64,000 bases of DNA, taken from the NCBI GenBank assembly GCA_006384855.1, contig VCJN01001047.1:62001-126000 (forward strand), read 5' to 3'. The notes beneath the pieces are model-generated. The model ran no database searches, was not told where the DNA came from, and was given only the letters and a program-made list of their open reading frames with translations. The stretch is from Tetraselmis striata. Taxonomy: Eukaryota > Chlorophyta > Chlorodendrophyceae > Chlorodendrales > Chlorodendraceae. Each line of letters opens with the position of its first letter. The stretch's first letter is position 1. Positions 21,009 to 32,745 of this stretch are shown here, one piece after another. Made by a program: the position numbers and the translations under genes.

Positions 21009-23859
21009 ATGGGAGTAATTAAGCGACGACTAAGCGACGATGACGGCGCTGCCGTCCAGCCCATTTTAATTATTCGCTATTTGGCGGCTATATTTAGTCG
21101 CTATATGGATCTCGTCAATTTGAAGAAATGCTCTGGGGCTATCCTTCCCGAGATATGGCCACGCAACCGCGAGGTGCGCGCTAATGTACCCCGGTCTTAG
21201 CCCTCGGCCGTACGCGCCCCTCGCGGGGCGCGTATAACCCACACACACGCCCAGGCCAGCCGCGCGGCGGTGCAATAACGGTATTCCAAAACGTTGCACT
21301 GTTGCAAAAAATCCCAACACTGAAATTCGGCGCAGTCGTGGGCGTGAGACACCGTCCGCCGACTTGGTCGCTTATTCGGTTTCAAATTCGAAACGCCCGA
21401 CACAAGAAAGAGCATCCTCTACTTCCCGCCACAATGTGTACTATGGCACCGCCCGCTCCGGGAAATGGCGGCTTGTTTACCGGCTCATGTTCCACAAAGC
21501 TATCTTCTCGACATGTTTGTCGAGGCGTCATGCCGGGGCAGAACTTCGGCGGCATGGGTGGCCGACCCGTCGTCCGTTAGTTCCGACCCCGTCTTCGGCC
21601 GCGGCGGGGGGAGGGGGGGGGGGGGGGGGTTCCTCTCCGGTGAAGGATCGATGGCGCGCCTCCGTCCAGCGCAAGGCACACTGTGCAATGAGGGGAGGGC
21701 CCACCCCTCTCCACTCCCAAGCGTCCCCACTTGGATATATGGCATGGCACTATTGAACACCGTATTGCGTCAATATGGCATATAAATTGACGGGACCGAT
21801 TGTGCGTATCACACAAATGCGTGTCAACGATTCATCATCGCATGCACGACAAGCATAGCGTGTTGGAGTAGTCATGTCTACCTTGTCGACATGGATCTAA
21901 TAACGCCGCCCTCCCACCGAATCGCACTCAGGAGAACATCGACAACGCTCGGCTGACATTATCCTTGCGTTCATCCCATCGTCCGAGCCCTCCTAAGCCC
22001 AACCGTCCCCCGCTGTCGGCTGTCCCTTTCTCTCAGGGGAAATGCGAGTGTGGCATGTATTGTCTCGTATGGAACCTTGACCATTGGAGTGCCCGCATGT
22101 AGTGAGTGCCCTCCTCCCCTCGAAATCGGCAGTTGTACTCTATTCATCCTTAGAAAAATGATCGAATCTGAGAAACGACAATGCGTTGACAGGTTTTATC
22201 ATGTCGCGCGTCGTCGCATACCCCCCCCCCCCCCCGCTCCCGGAAACGACGACCGCCCGTATAACCTTCCCAAGGAAGGAGAGGAGGGGGGGGGGGGGGG
22301 GGGGCGGAGATCATTGACGGAGGGCATGTTGAATAAGGTATATGCAACCGTGAAGGCATCATTGGGCGACAACATCCGCGGAGTGGACCTCCCAACCCTA
22401 TAGTGTACCGCGAATACCACCGCCAAATGTCGCGACAAGCTCGCCACATGGATAGACGTGTCGCTGCTCCGCTCGGAATCCGCGCAAAATTCCGTGGATC
22501 TTCGCTTTTGGCAAGCGGTGATGAGAATCGCAGATGGCAGGAATGCACGCTCAGCGCCGTGCGGGTGTAGCTATCCGTAAATGTCAGTTACTCCCCCCCC
22601 CCCCGCCCCCTTCCCCCCCCCCCCCCCCGCATCGGCGGTTTATATTTTTGTAATGGACTTGCCTACGGATGAAGGGTATACGCGAGCATTACTTGCTCTT
22701 TAATCGCGTGCGTTGTATTATTAATGGTGATTGAATAACACAATACCCTATTTATTGTCACGACGTGGCGTTGATAAGGCTTGCCGTGACATGTTACGCA
22801 TTTAAATATCCAACGTCCGCGTATCTAATAGTGATAATGCGCACTACGGATATACTTGGATATGGTGTACCTATGGTGGCATGGCACTATGGGTTGCCCG
22901 CTGCATGGACATTGGACTATGGGGTGCCCGCTGCCTCCTCGTTGACATCCATCATGATCCCGTACTTGCGAAAACACGACTAATCGTGTTCGCGATTACT
23001 TGTGTTTATCCTTCGCAAACCCGCAACACGGGGCTTCAGCCTACTTTCGCCCATGCATGCGCACGTGGATGTTCCTGAATAGCGGATGGGGGCGGGATGG
23101 CGTGCCAACGGTTGAGCATGCGAGCGTGCCCATGTAAGTGTTGTTGTACGGCGGTGAGGCGGCGGTAGTACGGCATTCCAGGGCGGTCGCTCGGCCATGT
23201 AACAATAGTAGCCCTTCCTCGCTGCTCGCTCTTGCCAACCACGACTGCCAGCATGCACGTTATGTACTTTGCATGATATGTTGTGTCAAGGACTTGACTT
23301 GCATACATACATTCCGCACCGCAGCTCGCGATGCGTCCAAAATAGTTAGGACGGGTATATGTAGATAATGGTAGGCAAGATATTGCGGACAAGTGTGTGT
23401 CGGCGGCTATCAGCGTTGTGACGACCGTGCGACGGAGTCGGCGGCGTGAGGCCCACACCACGACGACGAGCGACCCACGTCATCGAGGAGTATGAGTGCT
23501 GCGATGCCCATGGTCGACGTTTGTCGTGGCCGGGTGCCGACGGGTAGTCATGGCAGGCCGCGGGCGTGGTGTTTATTGAGCCGGAGAAATCCTGCAACGA
23601 ACAACCGTGTCAACGACATGTCTTGATACGGGTGATGAAACGTGCCGCAGCGGGATGTCACGTGCATGCGGCGCAAAGGAGAAAATGGGTGGCGGGCGGG
23701 GGGGGGGGGGGGAGGCGGAACGGGGGCGAATGCAAGAAGGGGGGGGGGTGCGTGGGGAGGTAGAGGGTGGGGCAGCGTGCACGGGATGCGGGCGCTGTGC
23801 TATCTGAGCGATGTTGGGAGATGGGCGGCGGTGGTGAAGAATGTGTAGTATTACACACC
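21009..23859. other. Gene-poor stretch with homopolymer tracts
   Basis: Contains poly-G at about 21605-21630, poly-C at about 22219-22236, poly-G at about 22285-22304, interrupted poly-C at 22592-22629 and poly-G near 23697-23712. The 70-120 aa frames seen here are composition artefacts around these tracts. No gene or RNA gene recognised. Confidence 0.45.
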
Positions 23860-24410
23860 GTGAGATTGCTAGCACATGTGGCCAAGATATAACTGTGCCG
23901 TATATTATCTCTCAAGATGGCGTTGTCGAGGTTGCACGGTGTCGCCAATTTGGGAGATAATGCATCGCGCCGGTTTCACATGGCCACGACATAAGGTAAT
24001 AATAATCACACTGTGTGTACTACCACATATAACAGCACCGTGCCCGGCGTCATATTACGTCCCAAAATGGCGTCGGGATTGCAAGGGGTCGTCATTTCAC
24101 ATACAATGTTGCAATTCCCACGCCGTTTTGGGAGATGTATGACGCTGGTTCCTGTGGCCGTATGTGGTGATAGTGACACGATGCGTAATACTACATATCT
24201 ACAGCCGTACTTGATGCGTCGCACATAATGTCCCGAAATCGAGTTGGAGTTGCAACGTATGTATCGTCATCGCACATTCCAACTTTCTTCGATTCATACG
24301 CCATCATTTGGGTATATGGCAATGTATATGGCAAATGTGTCTCGTGGCTACATTTGGTAACCACCGCATGAATTGGCGCATTGTGTATACTACCGCACAT
24401 TTATTCCCGA
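23860..24410. repeat. Cluster of degenerate fold-back (MITE-like) repeats
   Basis: The clearest unit has imperfect inverted arms at about 24017-24086 and 24108-24180 (cccaaaatggcgtcgggattgcaa against ttgcaattcccacgccgttttggg). Related half-copies lie at about 23880-23970 and 24230-24385, sharing the ttttgggagat and tgtggcc motifs. No target duplication identified. Confidence 0.5.
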
Positions 24411-24629
24411 GAAACGCCGCCCATCCTCAATAAATCATTTCAACGGACTGCCCGTACTCCCCATGGAAGCCGCTTCACCACACCTGCATCGCCCGCCCTT
24501 CCGTTTGGTCCGCCAACTCCCTTTTGCGCCGCATTCACGCGACTAAGGCTCCGCATCAAGAATTGATAGAATATTCAACTTGCATAAATGGTGCATAAGA
24601 TAGAACGTGGATCGCACCACGAATCAATA

Positions 24630-24940
24630 TTCAGGCCAGCAAGAATTTACTGGTGCATTGGTATTTATGTGTTGGAATTTACTTGTGCATTGGTATCTAG
24701 GTGCCGGAATTTACTAATGCACCAAGGTTTATTAGGTGGTGGGATTCACTTTTGCACAAAATATTTAGTGCCGCAATTTACCAGTGCACCGTCATTTAGA
24801 CGCTGAATGTACTCGTTCCCCGATATTTAGGTGCCGGAATTTACTGGTGCACCGATATTTATTAACTGTTGATTTAATCGATACGATGCACCAACATTTA
24901 TCCGCGTCATTGAATCAACGCACAACTGGTGCGCCAATAA
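24630..24940 (+). repeat. Degenerate ~38-bp minisatellite, part 1
   Basis: Repeated theme ggaatttactggtgcaccgatatttaggtgcc with many substitutions, about eight units. Continues at 25540-25745 after an interruption. Confidence 0.65.
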
Positions 24941-25539
24941 TAAATTGAGAATCAAACAACACCCTAATTGTTCACTATTTGATTGGTTGTTACTTTGTTG
25001 TTAGAATGACATTGACCAAGCAAAATATATTTGCCTACAAACAAACGGAAATGAAGGTGGGGCTCTGGGAGTCCCAGTCTACGTTTCGGGACTCCGTAGA
25101 GAATCGTATTCTGCCCAACAACATTTCTTACACAGATGATCATAAACAACACATCACTTACCCGGAGAGGCCTTGATTTTATCATAGTGAGGCGCATAAT
25201 ATAATACTCAACTTTGAGAGGGTTAATCTCATCGATGATTCCAGCGGACTGAGGGGGACCGAGGGCAATGGCCGCATTCTTTTCCTTAGTTGTAAGGGAT
25301 TGGTCCCATATACATATTTTGTAGTACTTAGCGCATGGCGCAACTGTTGTAGTATACAACATGTTGTTGTGCTGAATGGGCCATTGTGCAATAATACTGA
25401 ATTACTTGCGCGATATGGCGGATCCAAAGGCCATGTATACATCGGAAGACCGGGACACGATTTCATAAATTCCGGCATTGGCGGAAACTCACGGAAGACC
25501 CACAGTGCATTAAAACCGCCTACGATAAATATGCTCGAA
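24941..25539 (-). other. Insertion between two halves of a minisatellite; possible coding relic on the minus strand
   Basis: This stretch separates two blocks of the same degenerate minisatellite. Minus-strand frames overlap (25547-25182 and 25362-24964) and show protein-like composition (GGFNALWVFREFPPMPEF, AAIALGPPQSAGIIDEI) but no family I recognise. A frame change between them would be needed. It could be a decayed gene fragment of mobile or viral origin. Confidence 0.3.
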
Positions 25540-25745
25540 CGCACCAATATTTCGGACAGAATTTACTAGTGCACCGATGACATTTAATCGCGGAATGTGC
25601 TTCTGCACAAATGTTTAGATGCGGGATTTACTGGCGCATTGCTATTTAGGTGGTGGGATTCACTGCTACACCGATGTTTATAGGTGCCGGCGAAATTTAC
25701 TAGTGCACCAATATTAAGGGGGGGAAATTTACCCCTGCACAAATC
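25540..25745 (+). repeat. Degenerate ~38-bp minisatellite, part 2
   Basis: Same theme as 24630-24940 (aatttactagtgcaccgat, gggattcactgctacaccgatgttta). Confidence 0.65.
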
Positions 25746-26839
25746 TCTGCGAAGGCAATAAATGAAAGCCATCACAATTTGATTTGTTGTTTTAGCTGTC
25801 TTTTTCTCTCTCGGGAAAGGGGAGAGGGGGGGGGTAAACCGGATATCGGCAAAACAATATCATGAATCCCAAACAATACTTGACACGGTATTGGAGAAGC
25901 CGCAGCTACGCGTACGGCCGCGCTTGGCCCGGCCCGTGTTTGCGTGCGCGCTATCCTTGGCGGCGCCATGTCGGTTTTAGAGGCTCCATTCGACACACCC
26001 GCCGCGGAACCCTGGCCGCGGGCCGCCATTGGCCATCACAACACCCACTATATATGCTCGCAGCGGCCACCTCGATTACCATGCCCCAATTCAGACGGCA
26101 AGCTTGTCGATGGGCCATGGGCTGAGAAGCAGACTTGCACGTTATTCGTTGATTGTGATGTTTTTATTGCCGAGCTTAATTTAGTATGTGCGTGCTGACT
26201 GATGGCATATGTATTGTATGGTTGTAGGGAGTACGCTGTGTAGCAGTTTGCGGAGGCCTCGGAGAACGACAACTTCATGTGTGGCATGCAGCCATTGGAT
26301 GAAGACCACCCTTTCTATGGCATCATAGTCGCTAGGGCTAACATGGACTGTAGCACGCATATTAGGTTTGAGTAATACACTCACCATGCCAAGACATCGG
26401 CATGGTTTCATGCCTATATGTGTGCTTACTGTGCTTGCACAATCAATAAGCCCGGCATTATAGACGAGGCGCCTTGACCATGCAACAACAATAGAAGGTC
26501 ATGGCGGCGGCACAAATCAACCCGCATACGGTCCGCTACTTCAAGCGCGTAGCGTGCAGCCCCTGAAGGCCAAACATGTTGACTTACAAATTACTAATTT
26601 GCAACAGTGGTGCGGTACACTGCACGTGAGTCATACGTGGTGTATGCTCGTTCAGGGCCGAGACTGGACTCGCTAGCCCGGCTGCTGAATTCGGTGATCA
26701 CGTGACCGCGCCGTATAATTATGCGCATGTTCGTCCCGCCGTTAGTTTATTCTCCCACGGAAGTAGCAGCCTGCTCCAGCCTGCGCTTCACCGGCAACGT
26801 CTTGCTGAGATCAGCCCCCGCCTTGAGATGTTGCCAACT
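25746..26839. other. Intergenic, nothing recognised
   Basis: Short frames only. No motif, tRNA or repeat identified between the minisatellite and the large palindrome. Confidence 0.35.
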
Positions 26840-27255
26840 GTTAGCTATACTCGTACCGATACTCGGCTGCCCGGTATCGATACTAGTATAGCGCGGTATA
26901 CCAGTACTCGGCTGCCCGTGTACCGGCTGTATGGCTATATATGCGGTTGCCCGCGTGCATGTGACATGATCGAATCTTTTGAATTGCTTTCACGGGTTTC
27001 TCGGAGCCTTGGCTGCGATCCAGGAGGTCACTGGTTCGAAACTCTCTATCACCCGGAGAATCGTATCAGTCGTCCATGAATCAGTCGAAGCTCCGAAACC
27101 AGTGAAAGCAATTCAAAAGATTCGATCATGTCACATACACGCGGGCAACCGCATATATAGCCATACAGCCGGTACACGGGCAGCCGAGTACTGGTATACC
27201 GCGCTATACTAGTATCGATACCGGGCAGCCGAGTATCGGTACGAGTATAGCTAAC
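26840..27255. repeat. Near-perfect 416-bp palindrome (fold-back element)
   Basis: Arms 26840-27007 and 27089-27255. The outer ~155 bp of each arm differ at about one position when one is reverse complemented. Outer ends are gttagctatactcg and its complement. The ~80-nt spacer carries cactggttcgaaactc, which resembles an RNA polymerase III B box of tRNA genes, though no cloverleaf can be drawn. Low divergence suggests recent formation or gene conversion. Confidence 0.85.
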
Positions 27256-28054
27256 ACCAACGGTGTCTCCGGACGTCCCCGGAGCTCGGAGGTGAAGGCG
27301 GGGAAAATACTCCCCCTGCACCGCTAGCCGTATGCTCCCCGATCTTGTGTTGCACATCAGTGCCGGATCGCCCGACGTGCGGCATCCACATGGTTAATCT
27401 CGGTGTATTCCACGTAGACTTTTCCACTACGTACAATACGTGACAGCCACGCACATTCGGCGCATGAACCAGCTATAGTGGTGGTAGACAATACAGATAT
27501 CATTTTAGCTATCGCTTATGAGGCGGGACAGCGGACAACCGACCCCCACGACAATGTGATCGGTTGACACCTCCGCGCGCACTCTAGAGCGAGTAGTAGC
27601 GCGTGGTCTACTCCTTTCATTACTAGCAGTAGCATTGCGGATTATGGTCATGGCCCGTGCTATATAGTTTGTCGCCTACCGGTGCTGCGGGATGGCATGG
27701 CGTCCGGATTCTTAATGTATGTCTTGTCGAGTTCGTCCCGGTGTTGCCGCGGCGGGGGTTTGGGCGGAGGAGGCAGACTGCGCAAAATGGGCTTATACCC
27801 TCCGCGACCATACTTTTTACCACACGACACCCAACCCCGGGTCGTGTATAGTTTTTATTGTTCGGGTCCCGCTTTGACGCAATATCACCGCCCATCAGGC
27901 CCTGCGCGCTTCGGAATTGTCTTGTGCGCGCCATTGAACTGGCGATTGTCTTACCTAGAATAAAGATAATGTCAAGCAAAGCATACTCGACATGTGCGCG
28001 TGCAGACATGTTTTACGCGCAACCGCGGAAGCCCTTTGAGGTCCCAAAAACGTG
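27256..28054. other. Intergenic, nothing firm
   Basis: Only short open frames. The frames at 27620-28010 are protein-like in places on the minus strand but not recognisable. The 5' half of the methyltransferase relic at 28055 may lie here in decayed form. Confidence 0.3.
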
Positions 28055-28325
28055 ATGTATGTTGATGTGGCCGTGGACAGCAACGACAATTACACGCCAG
28101 GGATTCTGAGCGATGTACCGGATCGGGAATACGCGGCGTTTTTGGACCATCTCAAGCATTCATTGGACGTCATTTGGGCGAGTCCGCCGTGCACCGAATA
28201 CTAGTCGTGCGCGAAAACAACCGGCGCTCGCAACATGGAGCTAGCAGCATATCGCACAACGGACCGGTATGTAGACATCATAAATCAAGCGAATCCGTCA
28301 ACATTTTTTATTTCGAAAAAAGGCC
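28055..28325 (+). pseudogene. Relic of a C5-cytosine DNA methyltransferase-like gene
   Basis: From the ATG at 28055: VDVAVDSNDNYTPGILSDV, then HSLDVIWASPPCTEY, a TAG stop (28202-28204), then SCAKTTGARNMELA, RYVDIINQANPSTFFI. The order D-x-I-W-A-S-P-P-C-T-x-Y-S-x-A-K-T-x-G-x-R, followed by a helix and FFIEN, is the pattern of Dcm-type enzymes, in which the Cys after Pro-Pro attacks cytosine C6. Here the FFIENP motif is degraded to FFISKK and the in-frame stop breaks the chain. The SAM-binding N-terminal GxG motif and the target-recognition region are not visible. Homologues of this shape occur in algae and in large algal DNA viruses; origin cannot be decided from this fragment. Confidence 0.6.
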
Positions 28326-31300
28326 CGCCTACACAAGCGCGACATCATGAAGCCATGAGAAGAATGTAAGAACCAGTAGTGCAATTATTGCCCCTGAATG
28401 GATGAGCGTGTTACATGAAGGCTTCACACATACATCTAGACTAACGCGAATAAATTGTACGTACCGCTCTTGAATTGCCGGAAAAAGATAGAGCCTATGT
28501 GAATGGCTAAAAACAGAGAAACCACGCCCATGTACATCCCCAAAAAGCTCGAGACCACGCTTTTGCAAGGGAAAACATACCCGATTCGGACTTGAGACAG
28601 TGACAGGATTCTCCACCGACACATACACTTTACAAAATCCCACCAAATGGCACTGAGAATTATTACTTGCATTGCATCTTTGAAAAGTAATTAATGATTA
28701 AAACTGCAAACCCTAAAGTAACCCTATGACGTGGCATTGTTTGCTGCACCTAGGTCCTCGTATGTAAACCTTGTGATTCAAACGAAAACCCACCATCTGC
28801 TTTTAAAGGTGTCCATGACTCGCACTAACCAGAGTGCAAGGACGTACACGCGCGTCGTTGATACATGACTCCCGGTTGTCCGTCCTCTTGTGCCTCTTCC
28901 CGTTGTTGGCGCCTAGCTGGGCCCGCCGAGGCTGGAAGTGCCGCGCTTCGAAAAACCTCGCAAATGTCGCGCTGGTCAGGGACTCACTATAGACGCATGC
29001 GCTTCGGGACGGTCGGCTCGCTACGGGCGCGCTCCTCCACGCCGCGGAGACATCCTCATGTAGTAGACGCTTCATCTCCTCGCGCGGGTCCGTCCGTAGC
29101 TGACGCGCTCCTCTCCATGTACGAAAGCGTCCAGCCCAACGAAACGCATGGCCGATTCGTTGGTTAACGCTTGTTTATTTCGTGCCCACGCTAAGTGTCG
29201 ATGTTGCGCAATGAACTCAGATTTTGGGCCATCATTGCTACACTATTTCAGGATTTTTGGGAAATTGCAGTACTTCAACCAGGGGTTATTGGCACTGCAA
29301 AAAATGAGTCCGAAGGCATTTCGATAAGTGCACGTAGTGACGGATACTTTTAATTTACTACAAGGCTTATCGCGAAGTAGTTTAATTTCAAAAAACGACT
29401 AGGGTTTCCGTCGGATACACGTTGATCATATGTTGATGTGACGCCGTTTGCTTTGTCGACTTAGGTTGGGGGGGGGGGGGGGGGGGGGGACTGGCGCGCT
29501 GAGCGCTGCGTACATGGGTCATCGACCGTGCCACTTACGAGTTCCGCACACGGGGGCACTCGTGTAGGAGTAGGGTGCTGAAAAGTCCCGTTGCCTACCC
29601 AGAAGTTATATCGATGAGAAGTCGTAGGTCGCATATGGTGTGACCATGATGACGACATTCGCTTTTATGTACGCATGCTTTTTTAAGCGGCTTACGAACT
29701 AGGGGCCTACTAAGATACTACAATGTACTATATGTCTTCGCCAAAAAGCCAGGACCATGCGGCGACGCGCGGAGTCTCGGCACTAGTACGGGTACATATA
29801 CATTTAGTTCATGTATGTACTTGTAATGTTTTCGCTTGGATTCGGGATTTCGCAATACAAGCCGGATACATATACATGTGTAGTCTCGGAACGGCACTGT
29901 TGACGATTCGCGTTGCTTCCATGTCGCGCCCGCTATACTACCAAGTACGTACGGTTGTCGGCGCGATGATTGTCGGCTGGACTTCCGATCAGGACATCCG
30001 ACTTGGACTTCCGACCTACGCACGATGCCGCCGAGGCGCTCGCCAAACCGCACTAGCGGGGCAATAACGAGGAGAAGGGTGGACGAGTTTGCCACACATG
30101 CTAGACGGCGATAGCGAGTGGTGCAATGGCATGCGTGCCTGGCGGCCGGTGCGATTTGCTGCTAAAAGGCTCGTTCGCTCGCAGTGACATTTCACGATTG
30201 CGTGACCGCAGCGGACGGGTCCCGCCCCCTCTGATCAAAACATCTTCGCCCATTTAGAGCTCGAAATAGTAAATTCCGACGAGTTACGACTTTGTACTCG
30301 ATGGATGTCCTGACTAGTACCCGTGTACAACAACAACATGCGCATGCATCGATGAGAGGCGCCACACGAGTCGTTGCCGAAGATATGCGGGCATGGGAGT
30401 GGCGGCGAGCGACATCGATGGTCCATGGCGCTTTTTGAGGAAGTATGCGAACGTTTCGAGCGAGCTGTCGCGGACTAGCTGGTGCTGGTGCAATGATGCC
30501 GCCGCCGCCGCATGTTGATGCGTGCTATATTTGTTAATTGACTGCCGTTGGGCAGCCCAATCGTCTAGGCGATGTTGGCGCGGCCGCTAATGAGCCACGA
30601 TCGATGACATGTGCGTGCCGCACGCTGCGCCGGCTTTCAGAGATTTCGAAGAATGTCGACACATTTCCCATCACTAGTATATAAAGCACCAACAAACACT
30701 TTGTGTTCGTCATGTTTCAAGCAAAGAACGCAATGTCGAGACACTTGTGTTCGCATAGTAGGGCTACACGCAAGTTAGATGTTGGGGGCCGGCAAACCTT
30801 GCTACTGACAAACCCTATGCGTGTAGCCTTGTGCGAACATGTCGAGAACTCATGGTGACGCCCCTTTTTAGGAAAGTCCGATAGTATGGGCCTAGTTGCC
30901 TAGCTAATGCGCGCTACGCGGGATCGCTCATGGTACCCATCACCGACAAGGGTGTACATTAGTATGCTATCGTTGGCTGCATCGGACTCGCCATGTATAT
31001 AGCCGTGGCGTGACTATTGTTTTTAGTGAAAATATGGGGTTGATGTCAATCGCGGGAACTGTGCCATTTTGATACATGTGATTTACCCACACATGTACAC
31101 AATTTAAGAAAATCGCGTTGATGTACCCGTAAAAGTAAAGTAAAGTTTGCCCCGGGTCATTGGCCGAAGCCGTCCCAACACTGGACCTCGTGCGCCAACT
31201 GAAGTCGTAGGTCTGGCATAGCCATTAGACCGTTGCCTTATTCGAACCCCGAAAGGCCAATGCATCAATCGGGTAAACCCAGGACACGGGCCCAGATGAT

Positions 31301-31606
31301 ATTGCTATGAAATGACAGAGCCGGGATTCGATCCGGGGACCCGAGCAAGAGACCACCACATGTAGCACATTGCTCGCGTAGTCAAAACAATAGGGTATAT
31401 AAAACCCTAATCAGGTTTGACTTCCCCATGTCTTGTCTGTCCGAGCATATCTGCCATACATAAACTTACTAGCGAATGTTTTTTAGCGTACCCGTAGTGT
31501 ATTCTTTATAACCCGCCGTGGCATAGCAGTCGTTATCTGCTATGACTATTAGCGAACCTGTCAGTTAGCGGCAATCGTAATAGTACCGCCAGTACTACCA
31601 GTACCC
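28326..31606. other. Long AT-richer gene-poor stretch
   Basis: Contains a 22-nt poly-G tract at 29468-29489. An Arg-rich minus-strand frame (29075-28803) and a hydrophobic minus-strand frame (28672-28436, including FLGMYMGVVSLFLAIHIGSI) are unrecognised. An imperfect inverted repeat sits at about 30738-30833 (gttcgca...ggctacacgca). At 31200-31350 there are tRNA-like B-box strings (attcgaacccc; gggattcgatcc) without a foldable tRNA. No gene assigned. Confidence 0.4.
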
Positions 31607-31770
31607 ACACGCGGGGCACTCGGTGCATCACCCGGGCTCACCAAGAGGCCTCGCAAGAGATTTCCTCGGGGTCCTGAGCTTGGTGGCCGCTCGAGAGCGC
31701 GCTCGCTGCCTCATCAGACGGCGATTTTCTAATTCTGGGGAACTGCCTTTTTTGTACTTCACACCAGTAC
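31607..31770 (+). mobile_element. 3' end fragment of the retroelement family, directly upstream of copy 2
   Basis: 31607-31723 matches 33765-33880 closely (ggtcctgagcttggtggccg, cgcgctcgctgcctcatcag). After a deletion it ends with a ttcacaccagtac terminus like that at about 34095-34105. The next base opens the RT palm region of copy 2, so two family members are joined head to tail. Confidence 0.65.
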
Positions 31771-32745
31771 CCTGCTGAGGACGGCGTGCAGCAGGGCGCA
31801 CCGTTGCTGGCCACGACTTCCTTTTGCGTCGCGATTCACCCCGAGGTGCAGCAGTGTGACAGCATGTTGGTCACTGACGGGGCGGCGCGCTTCAACGCCG
31901 ACGATGGCTTTCTGGTGGGCCTTCCGGAGCACGTTTGGCCGGCTCTTCACGCCTTCCCCACGTCCATCTAGGCGTCCGTGGGGCTGGAGGTGCGCTTCGA
32001 CAAGATGCAGGCGTACAACGCAGACATGGAGGCCGCGCGGCGTGAGGCTCCGGCCGACATCGAGTGGCCCGAGCTAGATGGCCATCACGGCATCGCGGTC
32101 CTCAACGCGCCGCTCGGATCGCCAGAGTATGTGCATGCGTACATGCGCGGCAAGGCGGAGGAGCTACGAGAGGAGGTGGACGCTAGCCCGAGCAAGCCCC
32201 TATCTGCCAAGCCCAGCCGTCGGTACACCCACGTTCTGCATCACCACGCATGGGCCCTGCTCAAGGATTGCATGCAACACAAGGCGGGGTATTGGCTCCG
32301 CAATTGTCTTCCGTCCGAGGTGGAGGCCTTCGCGGAGGCGGTGGATGCCACCGTCCTCGCGGCGGTCGAGCGGGTGCTAGGGGTCTCTTTTGATCCCTCC
32401 ACGTACGGCACCGACACCAATCCGGTGGTCACCGATTTCCTGGCGGAGCTTTTGCACGACCCCGACCCCATGGCGGCGGAGGTGGCTACCTTGAGCGAGG
32501 ATGCATTGGCCAGGGCGCGCAGCAGGCTTCACCTCCCCACTCGGTTGAAGGGAGCTGGCATCCGCCGCATGGCTACCGTTCGTGATGCCGCCTTTATCGG
32601 CTGCATGAATGCCATCCTCCCAAGGTTCCTGACTAGGAACTCCGGCACCAACACCCCCACCCCTGGTTTCTTTGACCCACAACTTGGGTCCGTACTTGGC
32701 CGAGGCAGATTCAACGCAACTTCTTCCGCCCGCCGGTATATATGA
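31771..32745 (+). pseudogene. Reverse transcriptase palm/thumb of retroelement copy 2
   Basis: DGVQQGAPLLATTSFCVAIHP is RT block 4 (QQGxPLxP-type). RFNADDGFLVG is the catalytic block 5 with two adjacent aspartates (usual Y/F-x-DD). After a TAG at 31969-31971 the frame continues with VGLEVRFDKMQAYN (block 7 GL.....K). A thumb-like stretch follows, ending LPTRLKGAGIRRMATVRDAA, which corresponds to the LGGLGLRS motif of LINE-like proteins. No endonuclease domain is seen in this fragment. Confidence 0.75.

Noticed and set aside
23573..23948. Proline-rich and glycine-rich frames around poly-G at 23.7 kb
   Set aside because: They are produced by translation of homopolymer and low-complexity sequence.
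26990..27060. tRNA gene in the loop of the large palindrome
   Set aside because: Only the B-box-like string fits. No cloverleaf can be drawn and the acceptor ends do not pair.
31150..31380. tRNA gene suggested by attcgaacccc and gggattcgatcc strings
   Set aside because: No acceptor stem, D arm or anticodon arm can be paired around either string. The T-stem of the better candidate has a mismatch. Left as tRNA-like relics at most.
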